Part shown: one piece after another, positions 9,277 to 21,200 of the stretch
Position numbering within the stretch: the stretch's first letter is position 1
Layout: each line of letters opens with the position of its first letter
Assembly: GCF_000315625.1 (NCBI RefSeq)
Contig: NW_005434575.1
Location: forward strand, 62,902-125,163
Length of the DNA stretch: 62,262 nucleotides
Source of the DNA: Guillardia theta CCMP2712
Lineage: Eukaryota; Cryptophyceae; Pyrenomonadales; Geminigeraceae
Reading direction: 5' to 3'
The notes under the pieces: model-generated
The model's database searches: none
Seen by the model: only the letters and a program-made list of their open reading frames with translations
What the model was told of the DNA's origin: nothing
Program-made: the position numbers and the translations under genes

Positions 9277-11469
9277 TCACCATAGGGTGCAGCGCTCTAC
9301 TCCACGGTTCATGATCGAGCCAGCAGGGCAGTTGTAAGCCTTGGCGAAGCCCTCGGAGTCGCTCAATGTGCCGAGAACTCTCCACTTGCGAGGGGCATGC
9401 GCGTCGAAGAGCAGAGTGTTCTCAGCTTCCTTCCTCTCCACCCCACACCAAGTTTGCGCATAGGCAAGGAAGAACATGCGCTGCTCGAGGGTCGAGCGCG
9501 TGGATGTGCCTGAACTCGCCCAAGCTCGGTGAGCCATCTTGAGTCCACCAGCATCGGCGATGTCCTCTCCTAGCGTCAGCTCGCCGTTGACAGGCTTCCC
9601 GTTCATCGTGTAGGAGCCGTACTGCTTGCTGATACATCTTGCCCTCTCATTGAACGCGTCCACTGTCCCCTTGTTCCACCACTCGTGCCGTCTGCCTTGC
9701 CCGTCGTACTCCCTGCCCTGGTCGTCGAAGCCATGCGTCATCTCATGTCCTAGAACGGCCCCAAGACTGCCGTAGTTCCGCGCGTCGTCGTACTCGGCAC
9801 TGAAGAACGGCTTGTCGATGACTGCCGCGGGGATGAACAAACCGTTGACCTTCTGACTGTAGTAGGCGTTCACGTCCGTTGCTCCAGCATAGTGCCACTC
9901 CCTGCGATCCACCTTCTCTCTCAACTTCTGGCGCGACTTCTCGACCCGGCAGACTTCGGTCTTCAAGTAGTTGTTGAAATATTCATCCTCAGACAGCCCT
10001 TCTAGCTTGCACCAGTGAGGCCAGTCACTAGGATAGCCGACCTCAAAGACCATTTGCTCCAGCTTTCCTTCAGCTTTCACTCGAGTATCTTCATCCATCC
10101 AAGATACCTGGTCCAAATCTCCCTTGAAGCTCTGCCTGATCTTGTCCAGCATGTTGAGAGCAGCGATTTTGTTTTCTTCGGGGAAGAACTTCTCGACATA
10201 CAACTTGGAGACGTGGCCTGACATCGCGCCAGTCGTTGAGTGATAGCACTGGGTTCGGAAAAGACTCAGATCATATCCTGCACAATCATAGATGTACCTT
10301 CTTCCACCTCTCTGGTCGATTCTTGATTCCATAAAGATCCGTGAAGAGCGGTTTCAGAACCTCTGCAAAGCTCTCTGCTGGAAGGACAGGAGCGAAAGTC
10401 GAGACGATGGTGTACTTCAAGTACGATCTGAGAACAGCAGCATCATTCTCGTCAAACTTCTCGTCGATCGAGGACTCATCCGACGGTTTGTACTCCAACC
10501 CGGCTGTTCGATACAGCTCGCTGGACTTAACCATCAGAGGGAGCTGAGAATAGTTGGGATTCGGGTCGGTGAAGATAGAGTCCAGCTTCTCGAAGTACTT
10601 GTCATCCCTCATGATGAGCTGGGGTCCCCCTTCAAGGCCAACATCCGCCATGCCAATCCCTTGGAAGAAATCGTCCCAATGAAACAGGGGGACGAGGAGC
10701 TTGAGCTGCTCCCTCGTCAACCTCTTGCCCTTGGCTTTGCGAGCTGCTTCCTTGGGCATCACGTTCTCAGCGGTCCTTGTCTCCAACGCCAGGCAATTGA
10801 GAGCATCCATCTTGGCTTGCTCAGGCTCAACACCAGCGTTGATGAGCAGCTGCTCGATGACCTCCTTCTCCGTAGCTCTGTGCTCCTTCATCTCCTCGTC
10901 ATTTGATAGGTAGTACGACTGATCTGGCAGCGTCATCCCCCCTGGAGAAAGGTAGAACGCACGTGTTTCTGGGTGCTGGCTGTCGGCGGTCACCGACCAC
11001 CCAAAGAAAGCGCCGTTGTTGTGGTTGCCGAGGTAGACCAGGAGGTTCGTGAGAGACTTCATGTCCTTCACCTCGTCGATCCTCTTGAGCCAGGGCTGTA
11101 GAGGCTTGTTCCCCAGCTTGTTGATAGCATCTTCATTCATGCAGCTGCGATAGTAGGTGCCCACAACGCCGGAGTCAGCCTCCACTGCATTTCTCATCTC
11201 GTTCTCGATCCGTTGGGCAGGAACGTCCCAGCTCTTCAACCATGATGTCTTGTCATCTGGTATCGAAGCCTTCTCATCCCATTTCCCTGTCAACACACAT
11301 GCTCAGTCATAACATCGTCAGCTCGCAGGTTCAAACCGCAGGCAAAGCTGTAGAAATCGTTGCAGGGGTCGATGGCGGGATCAACTGCTGACAACATCTC
11401 TCTGGGGAGCATTTCCTGGGCAAGGAGGATGAGGAGAGAGCGACATGCGAGAGGCGTCATACTATCCAT
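9277..11469 (-). CDS. M13 family zinc metallopeptidase (neprilysin/ECE-like)
   Basis: Three exons, 11469-11337, 11286-10298 and 10248-9277, join in frame with introns of 50 and 49 bases to give 697 residues, the usual M13 length. The N-terminus has DPCNDFYSFACG, the first conserved cysteine pair of the family. The catalytic motif HEMTHGFDDQG is near residue 541, the third zinc ligand is in GEDIADAGG, and the chain ends in CTLW, matching the family C-terminus. M13 enzymes cut peptides on the outside of the cell or in the secretory lumen, usually as type II membrane proteins. The leader seen here (LLILLAQEML) is short, so a longer upstream start is possible. All catalytic residues are present, so it is probably active. 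Confidence 0.93.
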
Positions 11470-11744
11470 GACAAGTCGTGGGTGCCATCCTGCGATACGA
11501 GGTAGGTCTTGAGACCCTCGCTGTAATGAGCAGCAATCAAGGCAACCTAATTAGACAGCCGTCGGTCATATATGTTCACACGACATGCACTTGCTCACTA
11601 TCAAGATGGATGCAGAGGCTGAAGCGATGGCTACCAGCTTTGCTGGCGATCGCCTCGGACTCGCTCGGAGCAGCGGTGCTGTTTCTTGCATCATGGCCAC
11701 TGAGCACGATCAAGGAGAACAAGGCTCCCTAAGTGACTTCAAAG

Positions 11745-11746
11745 AC

Positions 11747-11790
<44 letters not shown>
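11745..11790. repeat. (GAGCAG)n hexanucleotide repeat
   Basis: About seven units of GAGCAG followed by GGAGG blocks, between the metallopeptidase and J-domain genes. Any frame gives Glu-Gln repeats, and no surrounding domain supports coding. Confidence 0.85.
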
Positions 11791-11792
<2 letters not shown>

Positions 11793-12002
11793 GAGGAGGG
11801 AGGAGGGAGGAGAAGCAGGAGGTCTGTCGACTGACGTAACTGGACGCTACGCAACCATCGCGCCACTTCAGCAAACTTTGTAAAAGAGTACCCCTACCCC
11901 CTTGAATAGGCTACATCTGCAACCCCCCGCCTAGTACATCTGCAACCCCCACCCAGGAAAATTTTACCATAGAGCTGACGTGAAGGAGCAGCAGGAGCAG
12001 CA

Positions 12003-12103
<101 letters not shown>

Positions 12104-12258
12104 GCTTCGTCTTCGTTCCACATCACCATCTTCATCATCGCTGAGGTTCGGAGCAAGGCGTTGAAGAAACCAGAGCAGGAGGTGGGTACAGTTGATAACA
12201 TGTGAGAGGGTAGACATTATAGAAGAGCTGAGCGAGTCACCGGATGCTGAAGACATGA

Positions 12259-13253
12259 TTGGTATTGGAAGCATCAGTGATGATGATGTGCGGCAAGAGA
12301 CGCTCTCCTCATCACCTGTTGTTTGTGCTGTCGATCTTGTTTCTCTGCGAGATCAGATGTCAACCTCCCCATCAACTCTTGGGCGTCGAGCCAGACGCAC
12401 CGCCCTCCCTGCTAAAGAAAGCCTACAGGAAGAAGGTGAAGCATCTCCTCCTCCTCCACCCCCTCCTCCTCCTCCTCCTCCTCCTCCTCCTCCTCCTCCT
12501 CCTCCCCCTCCTCCTCCTCCTCCTCCTTTTCCTCCTCCTCCTCCTCCTCCTTTTCCTCCTCCTCCTCCTCCTCCTCTTCCTCCTCCTCCTCCTCCTCTTC
12601 CTCCTCCTCCTCGTTCTTCTTCTCCCTTCCTCATCTTCCATGTTTCCGCAGTGCCTCGAGCTTCATCCCGATAAGCATAAGTCACCGGAGAAGAAGGCCT
12701 GGGCGGCGGAGAAGTTCATTGCGCTGAGCAAGGCGTATGAGGCCCTCCTGTCCGACTCCCTCCGCCGGCAGAAAGCGCCGACGCGAGAGAAAGGAGATCA
12801 ACGTCACAGGGGGGGAAGACAGGAGGAGAGAGAAGCTCGGGCACGGAGAGAAAGAGAGGAGCGCCTGAAGCGAGAGCGATCGCGAAGAACTCGGTCTGGT
12901 CCTGCTCTGCTCCAGCTGTTGTGACTAACTCATCGCTTGCTCAGAGACGAGGCTCGGGACGACAGTTGGACGAGCCGGCAATCATCACAGTATCGGCAAG
13001 CAGAGCGAGAGAGAACGGAGAGAATGAGCCGCGAGAAGAAGGTGCGAGGGAGTCCAACAGCGTCTGCTTGCTCATGAGCTTGTGATTGCAGGAGCATCTG
13101 ATGCGAGAGCGATCAGAGCACATGCGAAGAGAGCAGGAGAAGCGCTCAAAACGAAGTGAAATGAACAACCGAGCCAGCCAGCGAGCAAGAGAGCAAGCAA
13201 GGGAGCGCGAGGCAAACTATGCATGGTATGACGTTGAAGCTGATACAGCGAGG
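12259..13253 (+). CDS. J-domain (DnaJ) protein with possible signal peptide
   Basis: Exon 1 ends at 12435 with LLGVEPDAPPSLLKKAYRKK. A 216 bp intron filled by a CCT repeat follows, and exon 2 starts at 12652 with CLELHPDKHKSPEKKAW. Together they make a J-domain with the HPD motif that stimulates Hsp70 ATPase. A hydrophobic stretch (LLFVLSILFLCEIRC) sits directly before the domain and could be a signal peptide, suggesting an ER-type or secreted co-chaperone. Downstream exons (donor near 12893, acceptor near 12948, then 13092 on) are almost entirely charged: RREREERLKRERS, MRREQEKRSKRS. They end at TAR with a stop near 13253 unless a further splice continues. Neighbouring exons from 13257 may belong to the same gene. 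The J-domain is firm; the 5' and 3' ends are not. Confidence 0.75.
12444..12612. repeat. (CCT)n repeat filling an intron
   Basis: Near-pure CCT array with occasional CCC or TTTT interruptions inside the J-domain gene intron (12436-12651). Translation in any frame gives only Pro, Leu or Ser runs. Confidence 0.92.
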
Positions 13254-13256
13254 TGA

Positions 13257-15724
13257 ATGTTTGGAATCACCAGGAATGGAGAGCTTTACCACAGTGAAAG
13301 AGACAAGAAGACAGTGAAAGATCTCCTAGTGAACATGACAAACACTTCTTTGATCTCCTACACCATGACCGGTGAGTTCAGCCCCTTGATTTCGCCCTGT
13401 GATAGCTGCGAGCAGTTCAAAGATCCTTCGTGGGACTTGCTCACAACTCGACGCATCTCTTCGTGGTGGAAGTTGCGGACATCGAGCGGATTCGTTTCTC
13501 TTCGATGACAATTCCTCTCAAAGAGATGTCGTCAGTGATCTCAGGTGAACATGCTCGTCGCTCGACTTGTGTGCTCACCATCAAACTGAAGGCGAAGGAG
13601 GTCGATACCTCAAGATCAAGACAGGAGGCAGCAGCGAACAACTTTCATTCCTCAACATTGCCGTCCAAGACTACAACATTGAGGTGCCGCCCGTGCTGGG
13701 GCCCTCCTGCAGCATGTGACGGTCGTGCTCCCGCAGGAACTCTCGAGGTTCATGGCGAGCCTGGAGAAGCACAGCATGGCGTGTAGAGAATCGACTCCAG
13801 GGAGTGAGGATGGGAACCCTCAACAAGCGTCGCAGAAGCAGGCAGAGGAGCAGGAGCGGGAGTCTTCGGCGAGCAGAGAGCCAGGAGAGGAGAAAGAGGA
13901 AGAGCAGCCGACTCTTGCGTTGGTGGACGATGGAACGAGGTCGTTGAATTTCGTTTCATTTTGAGCTGAGACTGGCTCTTGCTGCGTCCTCGCAGTGCGT
14001 TGAGCGACGCCTATGTCCGACTCTCCTCCATCGACCAACTCGAAGTCAGTCTTGTCTTTTCCTCCCCTCCTCTCACTCACGAGGTACAAGATCCTGGCGC
14101 TGACCGAGTCGCACATCCTTCATGTCTGGCTGCCCCTGCCGGACGAGCAGGGCGGTAGAGCTCAGGTCTTCCGCGCTCCTCTCCCCTACATCAAGAACGT
14201 CAGGAGGTGGCGCGACGAGAAGCGTCAGAGGCTCGACACTGACTCGCCCCCAGCACGTCGACAGGAGGACTGCTCGTGGAGATCCGAGGGGACTGGGAGC
14301 CGATCGAGCTGGAGGCCGTTCGCTATCCCATCGCGGAGGTGACGCTGAGGGGGAGAGGCGATGAGGATGACGAGGAAGGCAGCTCCGAGAGTTCTTCGAG
14401 TCCCTTCACCTCGCAGTTGAGAACTCAAGAAGTGCGATGAGTGGAGGATGCGATGAGAACCATCATGACACGTTGGCAGACTCGAGGAAGAAGTTGCCGT
14501 ACGTGGGAGATGTTCCTCGACCGCAACAACCCACTCTCCCTGTCGAGAACTTTGACAGTTCACCTGAAGCTGGACGGCGCGATGTTCCTTCTCAGAATGA
14601 GATGAAGAGCGAGGACAGTGGCGATGGTGACAGTAAGGAAGATGTCAGCAACGAGAGGTCAAACTCGGAAAGTTCGGTTCCTCCGGAGGAGATCATGAAT
14701 CAAACGACATCAGAGGAGAAGACGGAAGAAGAGAGTCGTGAAGTCCTCGGGAACGAGACTGAGGAATGCAAGTTTGAGGATGAGACGGGCATGGCTGATG
14801 AGGAGGTGATGTCTTTCAGTTCAAAGGATGGATCAACTCAGGTACAGCGTCCAATGTCAACCTCCTTCTCTCATGCTGCCTCCTGCAGGTAGTCCTCAGC
14901 TCCTGGCACTTGAAGGCTGTCAAGGTACGAGTGATCTGCTGTCTGCTGCTCTCGGATGTTCAGAATATCATCAGGATGGACGAAGGTCGACGATAAGAGG
15001 AAGGCTGGAGGAAGCAAGGGTGAGTGAGTTGTCAAGTTTTGGAGCTTCCCTCCCCCCCCCTCCCTCCCCCCCTCGTCTTCTTCCTTATCTCTCTCTTCCC
15101 TCCCAGGTGACTCGCAACTTCGAGGGAGACTTGTGGATCGAATTCCAGGTGCTACCTGCCTGTCCCCACCACATTCGTCCTTTGTTCTGAAACTTCGATG
15201 CCTCGTAGGAATCTCCTACTATTCATTTCAACTTTCTCTCGTTCAATTCCGCCGATCTGTCGAAACTTTTCGAACTCCTGTACCTCAAGTGCGTCTCATC
15301 GGGACGATCGCCGACCTTCACCTCCCGCCACGTCACCTTCACCATCGGCAACGATCGGGGGGTCGACGCAGAGGAGGCCAGACATCACGAGGATTCGCAG
15401 CAGTTTGCGGCTGGTCAGGACGAGCTGGGCAGTGAGGGCGGCGAGCAGGCTGACGAGGTCGGGTCGCTGAACTGGAGGCTGCACATCCTGGAGTCCGAGC
15501 TCAACATCGGATCAGGTGCGGCACCTCTTGCTCCCTTGTCGGACCTCACCCACTGCTTGTTGACTGCAGAGGATGGGGAGGACGAGCTTGTAGCTCCGCA
15601 CTCAGATGGGGAGGGGATGGAACCAGCAGGGCATGCCAACCACTCAGCCTCCGAGGCTCAGTCCCGGCACTCGGATGAGCAAGCTGGCGGCGACTCGGAA
15701 GTTCCTCCTCCTCCTCCTGTATGA
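13257..15724 (+). CDS. Multi-exon protein of unknown function
   Basis: A series of short plus-strand exons with plausible GT-AG borders but no recognised domain. Readable pieces include GELYHSERDKKTVKDLLVNM; THLFVVEVADIERIRF and MTIPLKEMSSVIS (13420-13545); YLKIKTGGSSEQLSFLNIAV (near 13605-13670); LPQELSRFMASLEKH; YKILALTESHILHVWLPLP (14080-14140); LLVEIRGDWEPIELEAV (near 14270-14320); an acidic segment from 14437 to 14840; VTRNFEGDLWIEFQ (15106-15147); and SADLSKLFELLYLKCVSSGR. The alternation of beta-strand-like segments suggests PH- or GRAM-like folds, but this is only an impression. The last exon ends in PPPPPV at 15724. It could be one gene or two, and the upstream J-domain gene may run into it. 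Confidence 0.4.
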
Positions 15725-15838
15725 CTCAGTGACTGTACGGGCATGCCTCAGTGCCGTCGAGGCAGCCCGGGCCCGGGTTGACGGGAGTCGGGATTGGCTG
15801 CTGAGTCGTTCGAGGCGGCCCAGCCGGGCACTGCAACT

Positions 15839-16047
15839 TTAATTCTTTCCTCGACCTAACGGGGGATCAGCATTAGAGCGGAAGGAGGCCTTCATTACTG
15901 TCATGAGCTCGTTCTTGAACTCTAATTTCGTCTCCTCGTCTTCGCTCTGGGTCGACAGGATGCTGACAAGTTCGTTCCTGTCCGAGTAATAGCTCATCAG
16001 CTCGCTGCCGTGCTGTCTTATTCTCATATTTGATTTGAGCAACTTCC
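15839..16047 (-). CDS. Terminal exon of an unresolved minus-strand gene
   Basis: After an AG at 16049-16048 the minus strand reads LLKSNMRIRQHGSELMSYYS and then helical, charged sequence (SILSTQSEDEETKLEFKN) to a stop at 15839-15841. The composition is protein-like and differs from its simple-sequence neighbours. No family is recognised. Upstream exons should lie between 16050 and 16950 but could not be joined. The acceptor falls inside the perfect hairpin 16039-16066. Confidence 0.4.
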
Positions 16048-16066
16048 CTGAAGCCAGGGAAGTTGC
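16039..16066. repeat. Perfect 12 bp inverted repeat with 4-base loop
   Basis: GCAACTTCCCTG and its exact complement are separated by AAGC. It overlaps the start of the exon 15839-16047. Confidence 0.9.
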
Positions 16067-16266
16067 ACGCTGCAGCTGCAGACCCCGAAGCCGCGTCGGA
16101 GAATCTCCTTGCCTGGCGGAGATGCCGAGGCTGTGCGAGGATGCTGGAAGTTGAGAGCGAGATCATGGCGTGTTCGTATGTTCTACGAAGAGGAAGCAGG
16201 CAGGGGTGGAGAAGGACGATGGCAGCAGAGCCGTGGGTAGCATGTCATGGCAGAGGGTCGTTGAAG

Positions 16267-16298
16267 TTGAAGGGCGTCTCACACGAGACGCCCTTCAA
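16267..16298. repeat. Perfect 14 bp inverted repeat with 4-base loop
   Basis: TTGAAGGGCGTCTC and its exact complement flank ACAC. It lies 200 bases from the other hairpin and outside any supported exon. Confidence 0.9.
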
Positions 16299-16326
16299 TC
16301 GTGCCATGGGATATTAGAAGTCACCT

Positions 16327-16911
16327 TCACCACCCCTCATGTTCGATTATATGGGACCCCACCTCACTTGAATCCACCGCCCTCCTGTGCGAACTAGGAA
16401 TCGTCCGACTCGAAGCGGAAGGAGGGAGGGGAAAGCGACGGGACGGAGACGCTGACGGGAGGGAGAGGACGAGAGGTGGAAGGTAACCGAACGGAGTCCA
16501 CCATGGAGGTTGCAGGACAGGTAGAACGTCGCAGCAGAGACAGAGAGTGATAATGGAGAAAACCTCGTGAGAGAAAGTCAGGATGAGCGACTGTGACACT
16601 GGAACACCTTGATAGGCGACATCTGGGCTTGAGACGTCTGATTGAAAAGGAGAAGAGGGAGAGGAAGGGACGAGCCCTTTGACGAGAAGAAAGATGTTGC
16701 TAGCATCATGAATCACCAGATGAAGTTTGACATAGGCATGAGATGTACCAGGTTTGTTCAAGCTGAATTCCTCAGCATGAGCGTGCTGTAATGCAGCAAA
16801 GGCACGGAAGTACATCACGTTGACAAGAATCATTCGTCTTCGTGCAAGAGTAAGACTAAGGAGGAAGATAGATGGTGGGACCAAGGAGACGAAAGAGCTG
16901 CGAAATATCAC
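16327..16911 (-). CDS. Possible minus-strand coding region, unidentified
   Basis: An open frame of 194 residues. Part of it, around YVKLHLVIHDASNIFLLVKG, looks like real beta-strand protein, and the end is Ser/Pro-rich low complexity. No domain is recognised and no conserved motif fixes the frame. It may be upstream exons of the gene ending at 15839, or chance. Confidence 0.25.
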   Translation of the reverse strand: MIFRSSFVSLVPPSIFLLSLTLARRRMILVNVMYFRAFAALQHAHAEEFSLNKPGTSHAYVKLHLVIHDASNIFLLVKGLVPSSPSSPFQSDVSSPDVAYQGVPVSQSLILTFSHEVFSIITLCLCCDVLPVLQPPWWTPFGYLPPLVLSLPSASPSRRFPLPPSASSRTIPSSHRRAVDSSEVGSHIIEHEGW

Positions 16912-16971
16912 TATCCTCCTGCATACTCACGACTATCTTTGTAGATTGAAAATTGAGATCAAACTTGACGG

Positions 16972-17551
16972 ATGACAGATCTCGCATCGATTCTTGCTCG
17001 TCGACGAGCAGCAACAGATGAGAGTGACGAGTCTACATGGGATGAGCAGGCCCTTCTTTCGAGAGCAAGTGCCAGCAGAACGACGAAGGAATCGAAGCCT
17101 GAGTCAAGCTCGGTCAAAGAGAAGCTATCTCTCTTCAACAATAGCAGCAGCAGCGGCAGTTCAGAATCACCAGGAGGTAAGATCAGGACACGCAAACTTG
17201 TCAGTTGATTTCTCGTGCAGGCAGTCAGACGCATGAAGGAGGCAAGGGCTGCCCAACGGATTTGTCACGCCTGCCCAGAGAAGGTTGAAGGTGGACAGCT
17301 CGATCGTCAGCAATGAGCTCTTGGACATTCCTGATATCGATAGCCATGGTCGTGGAAGATCACTGAGAAATGCTGAAGGCATGCAGAAGGTGACGGGAGA
17401 ATGCTTGATGCTGATGATGAAGAGGACGATGAGGATGAGGAAGAAAAAGTGCAAGAGCAGACGATCATGATGAAGAAAACAATGATTTAAAGGATAACAA
17501 TAGAGTTAATGATGAATTTGACGATGACGATGACGGTGACGACGACCATGC

Positions 17552-17613
<62 letters not shown>

Positions 17614-17670
17614 TTGATTGTCATGATGATGATGATGATGATGATTGTCATGATGATGATGATGATTGTC

Positions 17671-17715
<45 letters not shown>

Positions 17716-17772
17716 TTGATTGTCATGATGATGATGATGATGATGATTGTCATGATGATGATGATGATTGTC

Positions 17773-17806
<34 letters not shown>

Positions 17807-17997
17807 CATTGTGGCTGCTTCGGCTGGTGATGGCGTTGTTGGTGGCTCAAGTGTGGCAGGTGATGGAGGCAAGGCGAGCGCACATTGAGCAGATGGAAGC
17901 TGTCTTCAAAGACAAGAAAGGTTTCGACGTCGAAGAAGCCGCCGACATAGCGCTGGCAAAGGGATCACACTTGGTGAGCTTCCTCAGTCTTGTCTGA
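16972..17997 (+). CDS. Unresolved plus-strand gene, Ser/acidic-rich
   Basis: The first readable exon starts at ATG 16972 (MTDLASILARRRAATDESD) and continues to a probable donor near 17177 (SSESPGG). Later pieces include RRLKVDSSIVSNELLDIPD (17280-17340), an acidic run (DADDEEDDEDEEE), the GAT-repeat region, and MEARRAHIEQMEAVFKDKKG near 17860-17925 after an AG at 17857. The joins between these pieces could not be fixed in one frame. No family is recognised. The GAT array (polyaspartate in one frame) may be intronic or may code for an acidic tract. Confidence 0.35.
17545..17806. repeat. (GAT)n array with about 102 bp higher-order unit
   Basis: GAT triplets are interrupted by GTTGATTGTCAT and GATTGTCAT blocks in the same order twice. 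The second set starts about 102 bases after the first, so a whole compound unit has been duplicated. Confidence 0.85.
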
Positions 17998-18212
17998 CTG
18001 AGTCACTGAGAGATTTCAGGTGAGAGAGATCGAGAGAAAGGGATTGTGATAGTTGAGATCTGCTCCTCTTACAACAGTATCGACTTATGTGGAATCAGCA
18101 GCAATGATATCCTGTTCACGTAATCGTGTATGTTCCATGTGAATTTTGAAATGAAAGATTGTTTTTTATGCATCATTGGGCTCGACATAAGTTGTTGACT
18201 TCAGCAAGTGCT

Positions 18213-21200
18213 TCATTGATCAAGAAAGTACATATCAGACTGCCAAGGGCTCGGATTTCTGCTGATTCCTGCAGAACGAAACTGTTGAACGTTTTGTGAT
18301 GACATGCTCGTGAGATCCCACGGGTAGTCCATGTACTTTATGACGTCGGTTGAGCTCGGTCTCTCCCTCTTCTTTGCTGACTGGTCCATCTTCTTTCTCA
18401 CCAGCTCTCTTGAATGCTTCAGGGTCTCATACGCCTCTTTCTGCCTCTCAACGCTTCTCCTCCTCTGTAGCAAGATATCTACTCGTTGACGGCCTGCAAA
18501 CAAGTTACATCATGCCTGTTGGATCGTTCTCGGGACGAGCGACTCACTCTTCTCCTTCTGGAGCTCCGTAGACTGTCTTGACGGAGACCTCTCTCCCTCC
18601 TGCACACTCTCTGTTGTGTTGATGGTCGGCAACTGACCGATGGCTCTTATCGCGTTCGTCAAGTTCAGTGACAGGTTTCTGCTGATCCGGCTCCTTGACT
18701 TGGAGGCTGCAGGAATAGTTGGGGGTTGGCTGTTGATGCTCTTCATGACCTCTGCGCGTTCTCGTTGCACCTTGCGGTCATGCTTGCATTTTTCAAGGTA
18801 AGAACTGAGACGACATTTCAGTCAAGAAAGACTGGAGGATAACATCACCTTCTATACTCGCTCGCCGTCTCCATGACGTTCTGATGCACTTGTTTGCTGG
18901 TCTTGATTCTGTTTCTCACCTGCTGAAGCTCAACCTCCTTGAGGCTGACCACAACTGACGCCTCGAGCTTGCTCAGGTTGAACAGCTCCAGGTTGGAAGA
19001 GAAGATTCGAGACTGGGACGAGAAGATTCGAGACTGAGAAGAGGGATGGAACTTCATATCCGGCCTGCTGCGAATCAGCTTCTCTTCCTGCAGCTTGCCT
19101 GCAACAATCTTGTCCAACTTTGAAGAGATCACTAACGACTGCTTTGCCCTCTTCATGTCGCCCTTCAAGCTGCCACGTGTCATATCTAACGCTGTCATTC
19201 CCGTCAAGCCCATTTCTTCCCTCGCTATGCGAGGAGCAAGAGAGGGAGGGGGAGGAGAGACTTGCCCTTTCCTCACTCGCTGGCTTTCTACTGCTTTTTC
19301 TAACTCAACAAACTTCCTTCTACTCACAACACGATCGATCTTCCAAACATCACGAACATTCCTCAGCCTGTGACATCTCGCTCTGCTCAAGTGACCTCTA
19401 TACACAGACTGAATGAGAGCAGCCATAAGATGCTGCTGGCAATCTGTCGCTTTCATCAACGTTATCGGATCTCTTTTCTGCGCAGACCAAGTCTTGATGA
19501 AAAGAAGAGTAGTTCTGATCCGAGCTTGGTTGTTCGATTTGAAGTGAAACTTCAAAACAGGAATTGAACCAAACAACCTTCGATTCGGAAACCGTAAGGC
19601 ATGATCTTCTTCATCTTTCAAGCTCTCAGCTTCTGCTATGTCGATCTGGGTCCCTTGCGTCAGCAGACTCTTTAGACTTGCTTCATGTGGCAACCAGGAT
19701 ATTAGTCTGACTTGTAGACCCACCCAAGAGGGAAGAACTCTTCGACCATCTGACGAGGCGAGCTCTGGTTGTAAGACCTGAACATCTTCGTTCTCATCAA
19801 AAACAAATGAAATCTTTGATTCCGGAAGAAAGGAGACGCTTCTGTCATGAGACAACAACTTTGGCTTCAAGTTGTTTGAAATGCAATACAACGTAGTCGA
19901 AGTCCCGTTGTCTGTCAGAGCTTTTGCCAGACAAGCCAGAGCTTCAGTACGCAGACGAGTACAGGTCCATCTCCACCAGTGTTGAATGGATCTCGTGCTT
20001 CGAAGAAGAAGGACGGCTTTCTTCAAGCTTCTCTTCTTTGAGCGATACTCTAGCCATCTTCTCGCTGTCGCTTGAACGCAACAAGCAGCATGGACTCTCA
20101 ACACACTTTCACCGAGAAGAAAGTGGACTGAACCAATCGATGATAGACTTGAGCTGTTGATGGTCCTGTTGAGATAAGTGACATAGTTGATGAAATGATT
20201 CCTGGACGCCTCATCTTTGAACTTCAGGACGACCAAGAAGCGATGAGAGATGTGTTGAGAACGAGAGCTTGGCAATACATCAAAGTGATGATGTTCGAAA
20301 TGTTGAAGGAAAATGGTTCTTGTTTTGGTGTCAACATGCGTCAGTCTTCCCAAGCGGAATCGTCTCACTGGAAATCGCGCAAGGTGACTCGCCTCTTGCA
20401 GAGTTCTTGCTCTTCGACGCATTCTCAGCACAGCTCGAAACAACTCATTTCCTCCGCCACGTCGTTCACGTTGGAAGCTGAAAATGTTGGACAAGTACAA
20501 GATGGGTGAATCAGAGGAGCTCTGCATGCTTCCCCATTTGGCCGCTAACTGCTCAATCACATCAGCATACTTGGGATGAAAGAAAATGGTCAGGTTTGAG
20601 CTTCGGAGCAACAAGTCATCATCAGACAGGGGCAACTTTGCAAGCTTCTTGGCGATGTTCTGGTCATCCATTATCCCTCCGGAGAGCAAGCTGTGCACAA
20701 GACGCCGCAAGTAAGCAGACAAGAGCCATCGTTGAAGAGTGATGGTGGGCATGAGATAGTGACTGTACAGCATTCTGAATTTCGTCCTTGCTGAATGCCC
20801 CATGGCAACTCGACTGATGATATTGTAAGGCGTCGAGTTGGAGTATATGCGATGGACTTGAGACAGAATGTCTTGAAAGTGTTCGAAGTCGTGAATGTTT
20901 CTACTTGGGTCCCTGAAAATTTCAAACAGATGATCGACTTTCCTTTGCAATCGAGATTTGAACCTTCTTCTCAAGAATGTCCTGAGCACTTTCTTTGAAT
21001 TGACTGGTGCCAAATGCAAGTCATGTTTCTTGAAGTGATCTGCTCTGACATGGTTGTCGACTAGCAGGAGAGACGGAAAACGATTGAAACATTCCAGCGG
21101 GTCCACCTTCCCTTCTTCTATGGGATTTCCAAACATGGTGAGCACTCGCATAAGTTTTGCTCTCTCAAAACTTTGGACATCTGGTAACTTTCTTACAAGG

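Noticed and set aside
12353-12685. Polyglycine or polyarginine protein on the minus strand
   Set aside because: Complement of the CCT repeat in the J-domain intron, with no independent support.
17487-17883. Histidine- or isoleucine-run proteins on the minus strand
   Set aside because: By-product of the GAT array.
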